DNA from: CADCVW01 sp964251385
GTDB taxonomy: Bacteria; Pseudomonadota; Alphaproteobacteria; Sphingomonadales; Sphingomonadaceae
Direction: 5' to 3'
Assembly (NCBI GenBank): GCA_964251385.1
Contig: CAXUJK010000002.1
Coordinates: 124,001-188,000, forward strand
Length of the DNA: 64,000 nucleotides
Shown: positions 34,028 through 40,957 of the stretch, in pieces
Layout of the letters: every line of letters starts with the position of its first letter
How positions within the stretch are numbered: position 1 is the stretch's first letter
Position numbers and translations under genes: made by a program
The notes under the pieces: generated by a model
Told to the model about the DNA's origin: nothing
Seen by the model: only the letters and a program-made list of their open reading frames with translations
Databases searched by the model: none

Positions 34028-35305
34028 CTATTTAGAGTTGAGCGAAGCGCAGCTTGTATGGGTACGCAGCTTGCTCTTTTCGCCATCAAGTAACGCAGCG
34101 ATCTCGTCAGCAACCCGATCAGCAGCCATCCGTACTGCTTCGTCGATATGAACATAGCGCTGGGTTACCCCTCGTGCCGCGTGCCCGAGCAGTGATTTAA
34201 TCGTGAGCTCCGAGAAGCCTAGCTCGCCGGCAACGCTCGCGAACGTGTGTCTGAGCGTATGCGGAGTGACGCCTTGGAGCCGAGCGTCGGCCGAGAGGCG
34301 ATCCAGAGTGGCAACCACGGCTGTGAAGTGACCGTCGCCCCAGTCCGCCGGAAAAACATAGGGAGAGCCGTCTTGTTTGGCCTGCGCGGCTATGAAATCG
34401 GAGGCCGTCTGACCGATCACGCGCACTTGCGCTCCAGTTTTCGTGTCAGGAAAGCGCACATAGCCCTGCTCGTGATTGACCCAGTCTTGGTGCAAGCCAA
34501 GGGCCTCCTGTCGGCGGAATCCGGTGAGCAGGAGTAGCCGGACCACCGCCAACCCAGTCGGATGCTCGCCGCGCGTCGAAGTCTCGCGCATGACCTGTCC
34601 GAGCCTGACAATCTCCGCTGAGCTAAGCCGCCGCTCGCGCGGCGTGCCCGCCAAACGGCGAACTCCCTTGGCGGGATTGCTCTCCAGCTCGCCGAGCCGA
34701 ACGCCATGCTCGAATAGACTGTGAAGTGTGGACATGGCCCGCGAAGCCACGCCTGGTCCCCCGGTGGTGGCGCCACCCCTGCTGCCGCAGCGTGCCTTGG
34801 CAGTCTTGCCAGCTGCTATATCCGCCTGGGCACCCTCGATGTCTGCCAGCTTTAGCGAGCGGACTTGGCGCTTGCCCAAAAGCGGCTTGATGTGTTGGGC
34901 GATGCGGCTCCGATCCATTGCCAGCGTCGACGCTTTGATGGGCCGGCGGTTGCGCCCGAGTATGCGGCCAGCCTCGGCGGCTGCCAGATACCAGTCGCAA
35001 ATATCTGCTACAGATTTAGCTTTGCGTGAGGTCGCGCTTGCGTCTGCCGGGTCCTGTCCCTGGGCGATCGCGACGAGCTTTTCCCGGGCGTTATTGCGGG
35101 CCTGCTCGACCGTGAAAACACCGTAGCGGCCAAGCACGATGCGGCGGCTACGCTCGGTACTCGTTCTATACTGTAGGATGAACGTCTTGAGCCCTGTGGC
35201 TGTAACGCGCACGCCGAATCCGCGCATCTCGCCGTCCCAAAGGAAAGCCTGCCCCCTCACAGGTGGGCCCAATGCATCGACCGCTCGCTTTGTCAGCTTC
35301 GCCAT
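34028..35305 (-). CDS. int: Tyrosine integrase (DUF4102 arm domain)
   Basis: The 425-residue integrase has an N-terminal arm-binding domain (LTKRAVDALGPPVRGQAFLW, GFGVRVTATGLKTFILQYR), a core-binding domain and the catalytic domain. Catalytic residues are visible in LLLTGFRRQEALGL (Arg), HTLRHTFASVA (His-x-x-Arg), LLGHAARGVTQRYVHI (His, then nucleophile Tyr). Integrases with this arm domain target tRNA genes. Its 5' end lies ~200 bp from the tRNA-Gly 3' copy, and three copies of CGTGTAAGCA lie between. It belongs to the left element and should act with RdfS. Confidence 0.95.
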   Translation of the reverse strand: MAKLTKRAVDALGPPVRGQAFLWDGEMRGFGVRVTATGLKTFILQYRTSTERSRRIVLGRYGVFTVEQARNNAREKLVAIAQGQDPADASATSRKAKSVADICDWYLAAAEAGRILGRNRRPIKASTLAMDRSRIAQHIKPLLGKRQVRSLKLADIEGAQADIAAGKTAKARCGSRGGATTGGPGVASRAMSTLHSLFEHGVRLGELESNPAKGVRRLAGTPRERRLSSAEIVRLGQVMRETSTRGEHPTGLAVVRLLLLTGFRRQEALGLHQDWVNHEQGYVRFPDTKTGAQVRVIGQTASDFIAAQAKQDGSPYVFPADWGDGHFTAVVATLDRLSADARLQGVTPHTLRHTFASVAGELGFSELTIKSLLGHAARGVTQRYVHIDEAVRMAADRVADEIAALLDGEKSKLRTHTSCASLNSK

Positions 35306-35322
35306 ACCGTTCCATCTCGCTT

Positions 35323-35371
35323 CTGCTTACACGAGCCTTTTTTAGTCTCCGTGTAAGCACCGTGTAAGCAG
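35323..35371. repeat. Three copies of CGTGTAAGCA upstream of int
   Basis: One inverted copy (CTGCTTACACG, 35323-35333) and two direct copies (35350-35359 and 35361-35371) lie within 50 bp, between the integrase start and the att site. The two direct copies are 11 bp apart, one helical turn. They are good candidates for arm-type sites of the integrase or RdfS, or for an int operator. Confidence 0.65.
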
Positions 35372-35502
35372 GCGGGAGCGTATGAATGGGTGCTCGCCGG
35401 ATAGCGCTACGATGCCAGACAGGAGAAAAATGTCAACTCGCGTAGTAGTTTAGCGAACAAAGACGTGCGGCGGAAAAGCGCGGAGTACACCGCTCAGGAG
35501 CG

Positions 35503-35547
35503 TTGCCAAGGTTGGGGTCGAGGGTTCGAATCCCTTCGCCCGCTCCA
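35503..35547 (+). other. att site: 3' half of tRNA-Gly(GCC)
   Basis: The sequence runs from anticodon loop TTGCCAA through GGTTG, the variable loop GGGTC, the T arm GAGGGTTCGAATCCCTT (stem and loop complete) to the acceptor CGCCCGC, then TCCA. The upstream bases do not pair to make a D arm or the 5' acceptor, so this is only the 3' half, as left by ICE integration at a tRNA gene. The intact gene should lie to the left of the window. 35548-35781 after it holds no gene. Confidence 0.85.
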
Positions 35548-35781
35548 GATCTTTATTTCAGATCAACAACTTAGCTTCGGCTTATCGGCTGGCTTTTGCC
35601 GCCCTGTTTGAATGGTGGCCACATGGTGTCCACCGGAGCAACTGCAGTGGTTGTGGTTGCTCCACGACACCGTCGCACAGCCAGCACGCGTTTGGCGTCC
35701 TTCGAGATTGTATGAAGCGGCATCCGCTCAGCCGAGTCAGCTGGCGTGAGTTCCTACGACGCACGCTCGATCATCGGTCGG

Positions 35782-36012
35782 CTACGATGAGGCGTTCTTG
35801 GACTGTCGCCGGGTCTTCGCAAAAGCGCGATCGGTCGACATGAAGCGTTCGAGCATAGGGACGATCAGCTTGGCCGGTGGAACGGACTTGCTGGTTTCGG
35901 ACGAAAGCGCCTCCGCGTAGGCGACCAGATCGCGGTGCGTTCCGGCTGGCAGCTCGATGGTAAGCCGCACCGGCTTGTCCTCGAGGAGCGCTCCAAGCTT
36001 CAGTTTCGACAT
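35782..36012 (-). CDS. DUF2274 protein
   Basis: The 76-residue protein (MSKLKLGALLEDKPVRLTIE, then LPAGTHRDLVAYAEAL and LIVPMLERFM) is DUF2274, a ribbon-helix-helix-like small protein that follows trbI in many alphaproteobacterial ICEs. It starts 7 bp after the trbI stop and is the last gene of the trb operon. It is the first gene inside the att boundary of the right element. It may be a regulator; the role is unproven. Confidence 0.85.
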   Translation of the reverse strand: MSKLKLGALLEDKPVRLTIELPAGTHRDLVAYAEALSSETSKSVPPAKLIVPMLERFMSTDRAFAKTRRQSKNASS

Positions 36013-36019
36013 CGTTCGC

Positions 36020-37258
36020 TCAGCCTCGGTATGGTTCTAAAACAAGATCCTGGGTGACGATCACGCGAATCGGGAAGCCGGGTCGGATCGTCAGGGTCGG
36101 CTGTACGTCGAGCGATCGACCGACGAGCTGCCGCCCGGTCTGGCCGACGCTATCGGAGGTGCCGCGGCGGATCGCACGGACGAGGTCGCTCTCGTCGCTG
36201 CCCGCGCCAGCTTCCGCGCCGACGCTGAGTACGGTGGACACCAGCGCGGCGCGCAAGAGCTGACCCCAGTGGTTGTCGACGCCGTCTTCAAGGCCGGAAC
36301 GCCCGGCCGCGTCCGCGCCCGGCTGCCGTTCCAGGACGATTGATCGTCCGTTCGGCATGATGAGCCGCGTCCATGCGAGAAGCGCTCGGCTTTGACCGAA
36401 GGCGATGCGCGCATCGTACTGGCCGACGAGCCGCGAACCTTGCGGGATCAGCAAGGTGCGCCCGGTCGGGCCGTCATAGATGTTCTCGGTGACCTGAGCG
36501 GTCACCTGACCGGGAAGGTCCGAGCGTATGCCCGTGATGAGTGCAGCGGATATTACGGCGCCGCTCTGGAGAACGTAGGGACTGGCCGGGGCTTGGACGC
36601 GATCCGAGCTGAGCGTGCGGCGATCGCCGAACACGTTCGACGAGCTGCCGGAACTTCGCGAATCGGGCTCGCCATCGGCCATCGCCTCGGTCGGGACCGC
36701 TTCAGGCGCTTGGCTGCGTGTATCCGCCGCGAACAATCGACTAAGCCGGGCGGCTTCCCGTTCTTGCGCCAGTAGCTGACGCTGTTGCGATAAGCGTTCC
36801 GTGTTCGGATCGACAGGCGGGAGCGGCTGCGGCTGGTAGGCGGGTTGCGGTTCGTACTGCACCTGCTCCGGAACGGGTGGTCCGACCATCGGCATCGGCT
36901 TGACACCGGCTTCGAGCATCGGACGTCCAAGGTCTCCAGGCAGCGGCGGACCGAGCTGAGGCACCTTACGCGGCAGCGCCGTGTAATCCTGCGGCAGCTT
37001 GTCCAAGCCGGCCGCAGTGGTTCGGTTGGCCGTGTTGAAGAGTTCGGATCGCTGCACGGTTTCTGCGGTCTGAAGCGCGAAGATGAGCGCGCCGCCTAGT
37101 GCCAACGCGGACACGCCCGCGATCAACCCCAAGGCTTTTCGGGAGAGCCGAACGACCTTCGGGCGTTCTGGCCGTAGCCGTAGTTCGGACGCGATGTCCT
37201 GAGCGGGCCAGGGCTCCGGCTCGTCGACGACATGGTCGATGGGGCGTTCGACGTTCAC
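36020..37258 (-). CDS. trbI: TrbI, VirB10-like channel protein
   Basis: The 412-residue protein has a cytoplasmic N-terminus, one membrane helix (KALGLIAGVSALALGGALIF, ~50-70), a Pro/Gln-rich periplasmic linker (PQPAYQPQPLPPVDP), and the VirB10 beta-barrel domain. The latter has SPYVLQSGAVISAALITGI, QVTENIYDGPTGRTLLIPQG, GSRLVGQYD and DNHWGQLLRAALVSTVLS. It spans from inner to outer membrane in the mating channel. The GTG start at 37258 overlaps the trbG stop (GTGA); the upstream ORF extension is an artefact. Confidence 0.95.
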   Translation of the reverse strand: MNVERPIDHVVDEPEPWPAQDIASELRLRPERPKVVRLSRKALGLIAGVSALALGGALIFALQTAETVQRSELFNTANRTTAAGLDKLPQDYTALPRKVPQLGPPLPGDLGRPMLEAGVKPMPMVGPPVPEQVQYEPQPAYQPQPLPPVDPNTERLSQQRQLLAQEREAARLSRLFAADTRSQAPEAVPTEAMADGEPDSRSSGSSSNVFGDRRTLSSDRVQAPASPYVLQSGAVISAALITGIRSDLPGQVTAQVTENIYDGPTGRTLLIPQGSRLVGQYDARIAFGQSRALLAWTRLIMPNGRSIVLERQPGADAAGRSGLEDGVDNHWGQLLRAALVSTVLSVGAEAGAGSDESDLVRAIRRGTSDSVGQTGRQLVGRSLDVQPTLTIRPGFPIRVIVTQDLVLEPYRG

Positions 37259-38238
37259 GACTTCTTCCCATCGGTGCGGACGATGCGGACGCGCTTCTGG
37301 CGCTTGCCGCCGAGGCGAAGCTCGGCGCCCGCGAAGAGGCGGTCGACGACCATGTAGCGACCGCGGACGCGGTAGTTGACGAGCTCGGCACCGCCGTCGG
37401 AGCCGATGATCCAAATGGGCGGCATCTCGCCCTGCGCGATGCCAGCGGGAAACTCGATGAAGACCTGCCGCCCATCGTCGACGGCTCGGATCGGCTTCCA
37501 CGGGGGATCGTCGCCCGCGATGCGATAGCGGAAGTTGAGCGTCTCCAGACTCGGCAGAACCTGCTCGGTGGCTGCTGACGCCGCTGTCACATCGTTCTTC
37601 TCCTGAAGCACCACGCGTTCGTCCGGCGGGTAGGACCAGGAGACGGACGCCATGTAGGTGCGCTCCGCGGAGCGCAGTTCGACATGATAGGTCCGACGAT
37701 CGGTGTTGATGACGAGATTGGTTCGAAGGTCGCTTCGCGTAGGTTTGACCAGAATGTGGATGCGACGCGTCGCGCCGGTCCCGCTTTCCGTGTCGCCGAT
37801 GATCCACCGCACGGTGTCGCCCGCGGCGACCGGACCCGATCCCACGAACTGTTCACCGGGCTCGAGCGCGATGTCGGTGATCTGCGAAGGCGCGGTGTAG
37901 ACTTGGTAGAGCGAGCCCTCGCTGAACGGGTAGATTTGAACGGCATTGACGTAGCCGGCACGGCTCGGCTTCACGCGCGCCGCTTCATTCGCAGCCTCGA
38001 CCCGGGCCGCCGGATCATTGGACTCCGACTTTGGCGAGCGCCGCTTCTCGACTTCTTCGACCTTCGGCAAAGGCGCTAGCAGCTCCGCGATATCGGTCGG
38101 CTGCGCAAGCTCGACGGGGGCGGATACCGAGGGTGTCGCCGGCTCGTCGTAGGTGATCTGCGGGGGCTTCCACTTGCTGGAGCAGGCGCTCAGCGCGACG
38201 GATGCCAAAAGAACGACGGACGTGTTCACGCGGCGCAT
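37255..38238 (-). CDS. trbG: TrbG, VirB9-like outer channel protein
   Basis: The 327-residue protein has a lipoprotein-type signal (VALSACSS) and the VirB9 pattern VYTAPSQITDIALEPGEQFV, WIIGDTESGTG, HILVKPTRSDLRTNLVINTD, and the C-terminal NYRVRGRYMVVDRLF. It forms part of the outer-membrane core with TrbI. The start overlaps the trbF stop by 1 bp. Confidence 0.95.
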   Translation of the reverse strand: MRRVNTSVVLLASVALSACSSKWKPPQITYDEPATPSVSAPVELAQPTDIAELLAPLPKVEEVEKRRSPKSESNDPAARVEAANEAARVKPSRAGYVNAVQIYPFSEGSLYQVYTAPSQITDIALEPGEQFVGSGPVAAGDTVRWIIGDTESGTGATRRIHILVKPTRSDLRTNLVINTDRRTYHVELRSAERTYMASVSWSYPPDERVVLQEKNDVTAASAATEQVLPSLETLNFRYRIAGDDPPWKPIRAVDDGRQVFIEFPAGIAQGEMPPIWIIGSDGGAELVNYRVRGRYMVVDRLFAGAELRLGGKRQKRVRIVRTDGKKS

Positions 38239-38924
38239 CAGCCGAGCTCCTTCGACCAGTTGAGGGCGTGGACGTAGACGCCGAGCGGGTTCTTACGCAG
38301 GCGCTCGACATCTCGCGGTGTCTGGATCGTGATAGTGAGGATCGCTGTCCACCGTTCGGTGGAAGCGAGCGCGCCATCGGCGTAGCTGCGCTCGACCCAA
38401 GCTACGCGGAACGATGTCGGAGAAGCGCGGATGACGCTCGACACGTCGACAGCGACCTGGGTCTCCCCCAGCTTGGCGAACGGGTCATTGATCCGGGCAT
38501 AGTCGTTTAGCGCGAGTGCGCCTTGGTCCGTCGTGTAGTCGTACGCAGCGAGCCAGTTCTGACGCAGCACGATCGGGTCGGCCGGAACGGAGCGGGTCTG
38601 TTCGGTAAAGCGCGCGAGGTGCCATGCGATCTGCGGATCGGTCGGCTTGTACTCGACCGACGCAGGCGCGATCGTCTGCGCCTGGCCGAGCTTGTCGACC
38701 TGCACCACCCAAGGGACGATGGTGCCCGAAGCCGACTGCCAGACGAGGCCGGCGGCAAGCCCGGCCGAGACGAACAGCGAGCCGAACGCCATCAAGCGCC
38801 AGTTCCTGGCCTGGACGCGGGAGGAGCCGATGCGGTCGTCCCAGACCTGCGCGGCGCGCTGGTACGGAGTTTCGGGCTCGGGGGTCCGGCCATATCGAAC
38901 GGAGGAGCGCTTGAAGAACATCAT
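38238..38924 (-). CDS. trbF: TrbF, VirB8-like assembly protein
   Basis: The 228-residue protein has a short cytoplasmic N-terminus (TPYQRAAQVWDDRIGSSRVQ), one membrane helix (~45-65) and a periplasmic VirB8 domain (WVVQVDKLGQAQ, RSVPADPIVLRQNWLAAYDY, ending NPLGVYVHALNWSKELG). It nucleates assembly of the channel. It overlaps trbL by ATGA. Confidence 0.95.
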   Translation of the reverse strand: MMFFKRSSVRYGRTPEPETPYQRAAQVWDDRIGSSRVQARNWRLMAFGSLFVSAGLAAGLVWQSASGTIVPWVVQVDKLGQAQTIAPASVEYKPTDPQIAWHLARFTEQTRSVPADPIVLRQNWLAAYDYTTDQGALALNDYARINDPFAKLGETQVAVDVSSVIRASPTSFRVAWVERSYADGALASTERWTAILTITIQTPRDVERLRKNPLGVYVHALNWSKELG

Positions 38925-40210
38925 TCCCCTTCCCGGATGCTGACTGAAGTTCCAGAGCCGCCGCCGTCACCTGCGCGGAGCGCGTGAGCGGTGGTCTGGA
39001 TGCCGCTCGTCGCGGACTGGCGGCGGCGCATTGTGCGCGCCCACTGCGGCTCGCCCGACGGCGCGGCGCTATCGTTCGCGGCCGGACTGCCGACAAACTT
39101 GCCGCCGTTCGTCTCCATGGCGGCGCGACCGCCGCTCTGGAACTGCTTGCCGAGGTTCGCGGCCGCGCTGCGAAGTGGGCTAGACGCGGCAGCGGAGCCG
39201 GCTTGCGCGACGGCGGAGAGGCCGCCGGCGACACTGCCGCCCTTGGCTGCGCTTCCAAGCGAGTATGCGGTCGAGGCACCGCCGGCGACGCTGGCACCGG
39301 TGCTTACGGCCGCGCCTGCCGCACCGGCGACCATCTTCGCACCGGCCGCGCCGGCGACGACCATGCCGCCGGCCGCGAGACCCGTACCGACCGCTGCGCC
39401 TGCGCCGAGCTGCGGGCCACCCGAGACGATGCCGTTGGCGATCGACGGCCCGAAGATGCCCATCGCAAGCAGCGACAAGGACGCGAGAACGAGCGTCATC
39501 GCGTCGTCGATCGTGGGTTCGGCGCTGAAGCCTTCGGTGAACTCGCCGAAAAGCGTGGAGCCGATGCCGACGATGACGGCGAGCACGAGCACCTTCACGC
39601 CCGAGCTCACGACGAGGCCGAGCACGCGTTCGGCCATGAACGCGGTCTTGTTGAACAGCCCGAACGGCACGAGCACGAAGCCGCAGAGCGTAGCGAGCTT
39701 GAACTCGATGAGGCTGATGAAAAGCTGGATCGAGAGGATGAAGAAGGAGAGCAGGACGATCGCCCATGCGAACAGCAGGACGGCAATCTGGATGAAGTTC
39801 TCGAAGAAGCTGATGTAACCCATCAACTCCGAGATGGACTCCAGGATCGGGCGGCCGGCGTCGAGCCCGACTTGCGCGACGCGGCCGGGCCGCAGGAACT
39901 CGCCTGGGCTGAGGCTCGTGCCGGAGGCCTTGAGGCCGAGGCCTGCGAAGCTTTCGAAAACGACGCGCGAAAGCGTGTTCCAGTTGCCGATGATGAAGGC
40001 GAAGGTGCCGACGAACAGCGTCTTCTTGACCAGCCGCGCCAGGATGTTCTCGTCGGTGCCCCACGCCCAGAACAGGGCGGCGAGCGTCACGTCGATGACG
40101 ATCAGGGTCGAGGCCAGCCATGCGACCTCGCCCTGCAGGAGCCCGAACCCGCTATCGATATAGCGGGTGAAGACCTCCAAATAGCGATCGACGACGCCGG
40201 TGCCTTCCAT
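38921..40210 (-). CDS. trbL: TrbL, VirB6-like polytopic membrane protein
   Basis: The 429-residue protein has five or six membrane segments in residues ~25-260 (LASTLIVIDVTLAALFWAWG, IAVLLFAWAIVLLSFFILSI and others) and KLATLCGFVLVPFGLFNKTA, the TrbL signature. A Gly/Ala/Ser-rich tail follows and ends with QWARTMRRRQSA. It is the inner-membrane translocation component. It starts only 9 bp after trbJ, so no trbK lies between. Confidence 0.95.
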   Translation of the reverse strand: MEGTGVVDRYLEVFTRYIDSGFGLLQGEVAWLASTLIVIDVTLAALFWAWGTDENILARLVKKTLFVGTFAFIIGNWNTLSRVVFESFAGLGLKASGTSLSPGEFLRPGRVAQVGLDAGRPILESISELMGYISFFENFIQIAVLLFAWAIVLLSFFILSIQLFISLIEFKLATLCGFVLVPFGLFNKTAFMAERVLGLVVSSGVKVLVLAVIVGIGSTLFGEFTEGFSAEPTIDDAMTLVLASLSLLAMGIFGPSIANGIVSGGPQLGAGAAVGTGLAAGGMVVAGAAGAKMVAGAAGAAVSTGASVAGGASTAYSLGSAAKGGSVAGGLSAVAQAGSAAASSPLRSAAANLGKQFQSGGRAAMETNGGKFVGSPAANDSAAPSGEPQWARTMRRRQSATSGIQTTAHALRAGDGGGSGTSVSIREGE

Positions 40211-40219
40211 CGTTCCGGC

Positions 40220-40957
40220 CTAGCGATCGTGGAACATGGTGACGGCGGTGGTCTGCCGACGGCTGCCCGGTGCCAGGAACCGCCGAAGCCGTTCGCGACC
40301 CTGATCTTGCGCGGCGGCACGCTGAGCCGACTCCAGATTGCTCGCGCGACCTTGCGCCGCGAGAACCGCCGTCAGGTCCGTCAGCTGCTGCGCCTGAAGC
40401 GCGAGGATCTGGTTGCCTGCCTGTGCAACCTGAAGCGCCCCGGCGGCGGACTGGCTGGACGTGACCAGCGCCTGAAGCTCAGCGCGAGTGGTGCCAATAT
40501 TGCCCACCACGCCAGCCTGGACCTTGAGAGAATCCTGGAGCGCGTCCACCGACGTCTCCCACCGCTCGCGGGCGGAAGCGAGCAGCGAACGTGTCGAGGT
40601 GCTGGCAGTCGCGGGTGCGTAGGTCGTCGAGAAGGCGCGGTCGATCTGACGAACGTCGTAGGCGATCCGTTTCGCCTGCCCGAGCAGTTGCTGGGTTCGC
40701 GCAACCGACTGCTGCAGCTTCTGGAGCGACGAGTAGGGCAGGCTCGCGAGGTTGCGACCCTGGTTGATCAGCATCTGCGCTTCGTTCTGGATGCTCTTGA
40801 TCTGGTTGTTGACCTGGTTGAGCGCGCGGGCGGCCTGCAGCACGTTCTGCGCGTGGTTGGTCGGATCCCACACGGTGAGCTGGGCCGCGGCGGGCGCGGA
40901 GGACGCGAGCAGCGCCACCGCGGCAACGCCGGCCACGAGGGGGGCAAAGAGCTTCAT
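40220..40957 (-). CDS. trbJ: TrbJ, VirB5-like periplasmic protein
   Basis: The 245-residue protein has a signal peptide ending APAAAQ, then LTVWDPTNHAQNVLQAARAL, the start of mature TrbJ. A long coiled-coil-rich region (NQVNNQIKSIQNEAQMLINQ) follows, ending with a Gln/Arg-rich tail. It is likely a minor pilus component or adhesin. The gene overlaps trbE by ATGA. Confidence 0.95.
   Translation of the reverse strand: MKLFAPLVAGVAAVALLASSAPAAAQLTVWDPTNHAQNVLQAARALNQVNNQIKSIQNEAQMLINQGRNLASLPYSSLQKLQQSVARTQQLLGQAKRIAYDVRQIDRAFSTTYAPATASTSTRSLLASARERWETSVDALQDSLKVQAGVVGNIGTTRAELQALVTSSQSAAGALQVAQAGNQILALQAQQLTDLTAVLAAQGRASNLESAQRAAAQDQGRERLRRFLAPGSRRQTTAVTMFHDR

Noticed and set aside
33367..34155. 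262-codon minus-strand ORF opposite the GAP1 gene end and overlapping the integrase
   Set aside because: Composition is that of an antisense frame (Arg/Ser-rich, no domain), it overlaps two secure genes, and no RBS is seen.
35548..35780. 60-codon minus-strand ORF and possible small gene after the att site
   Set aside because: No RBS, no conserved content; considered non-coding.
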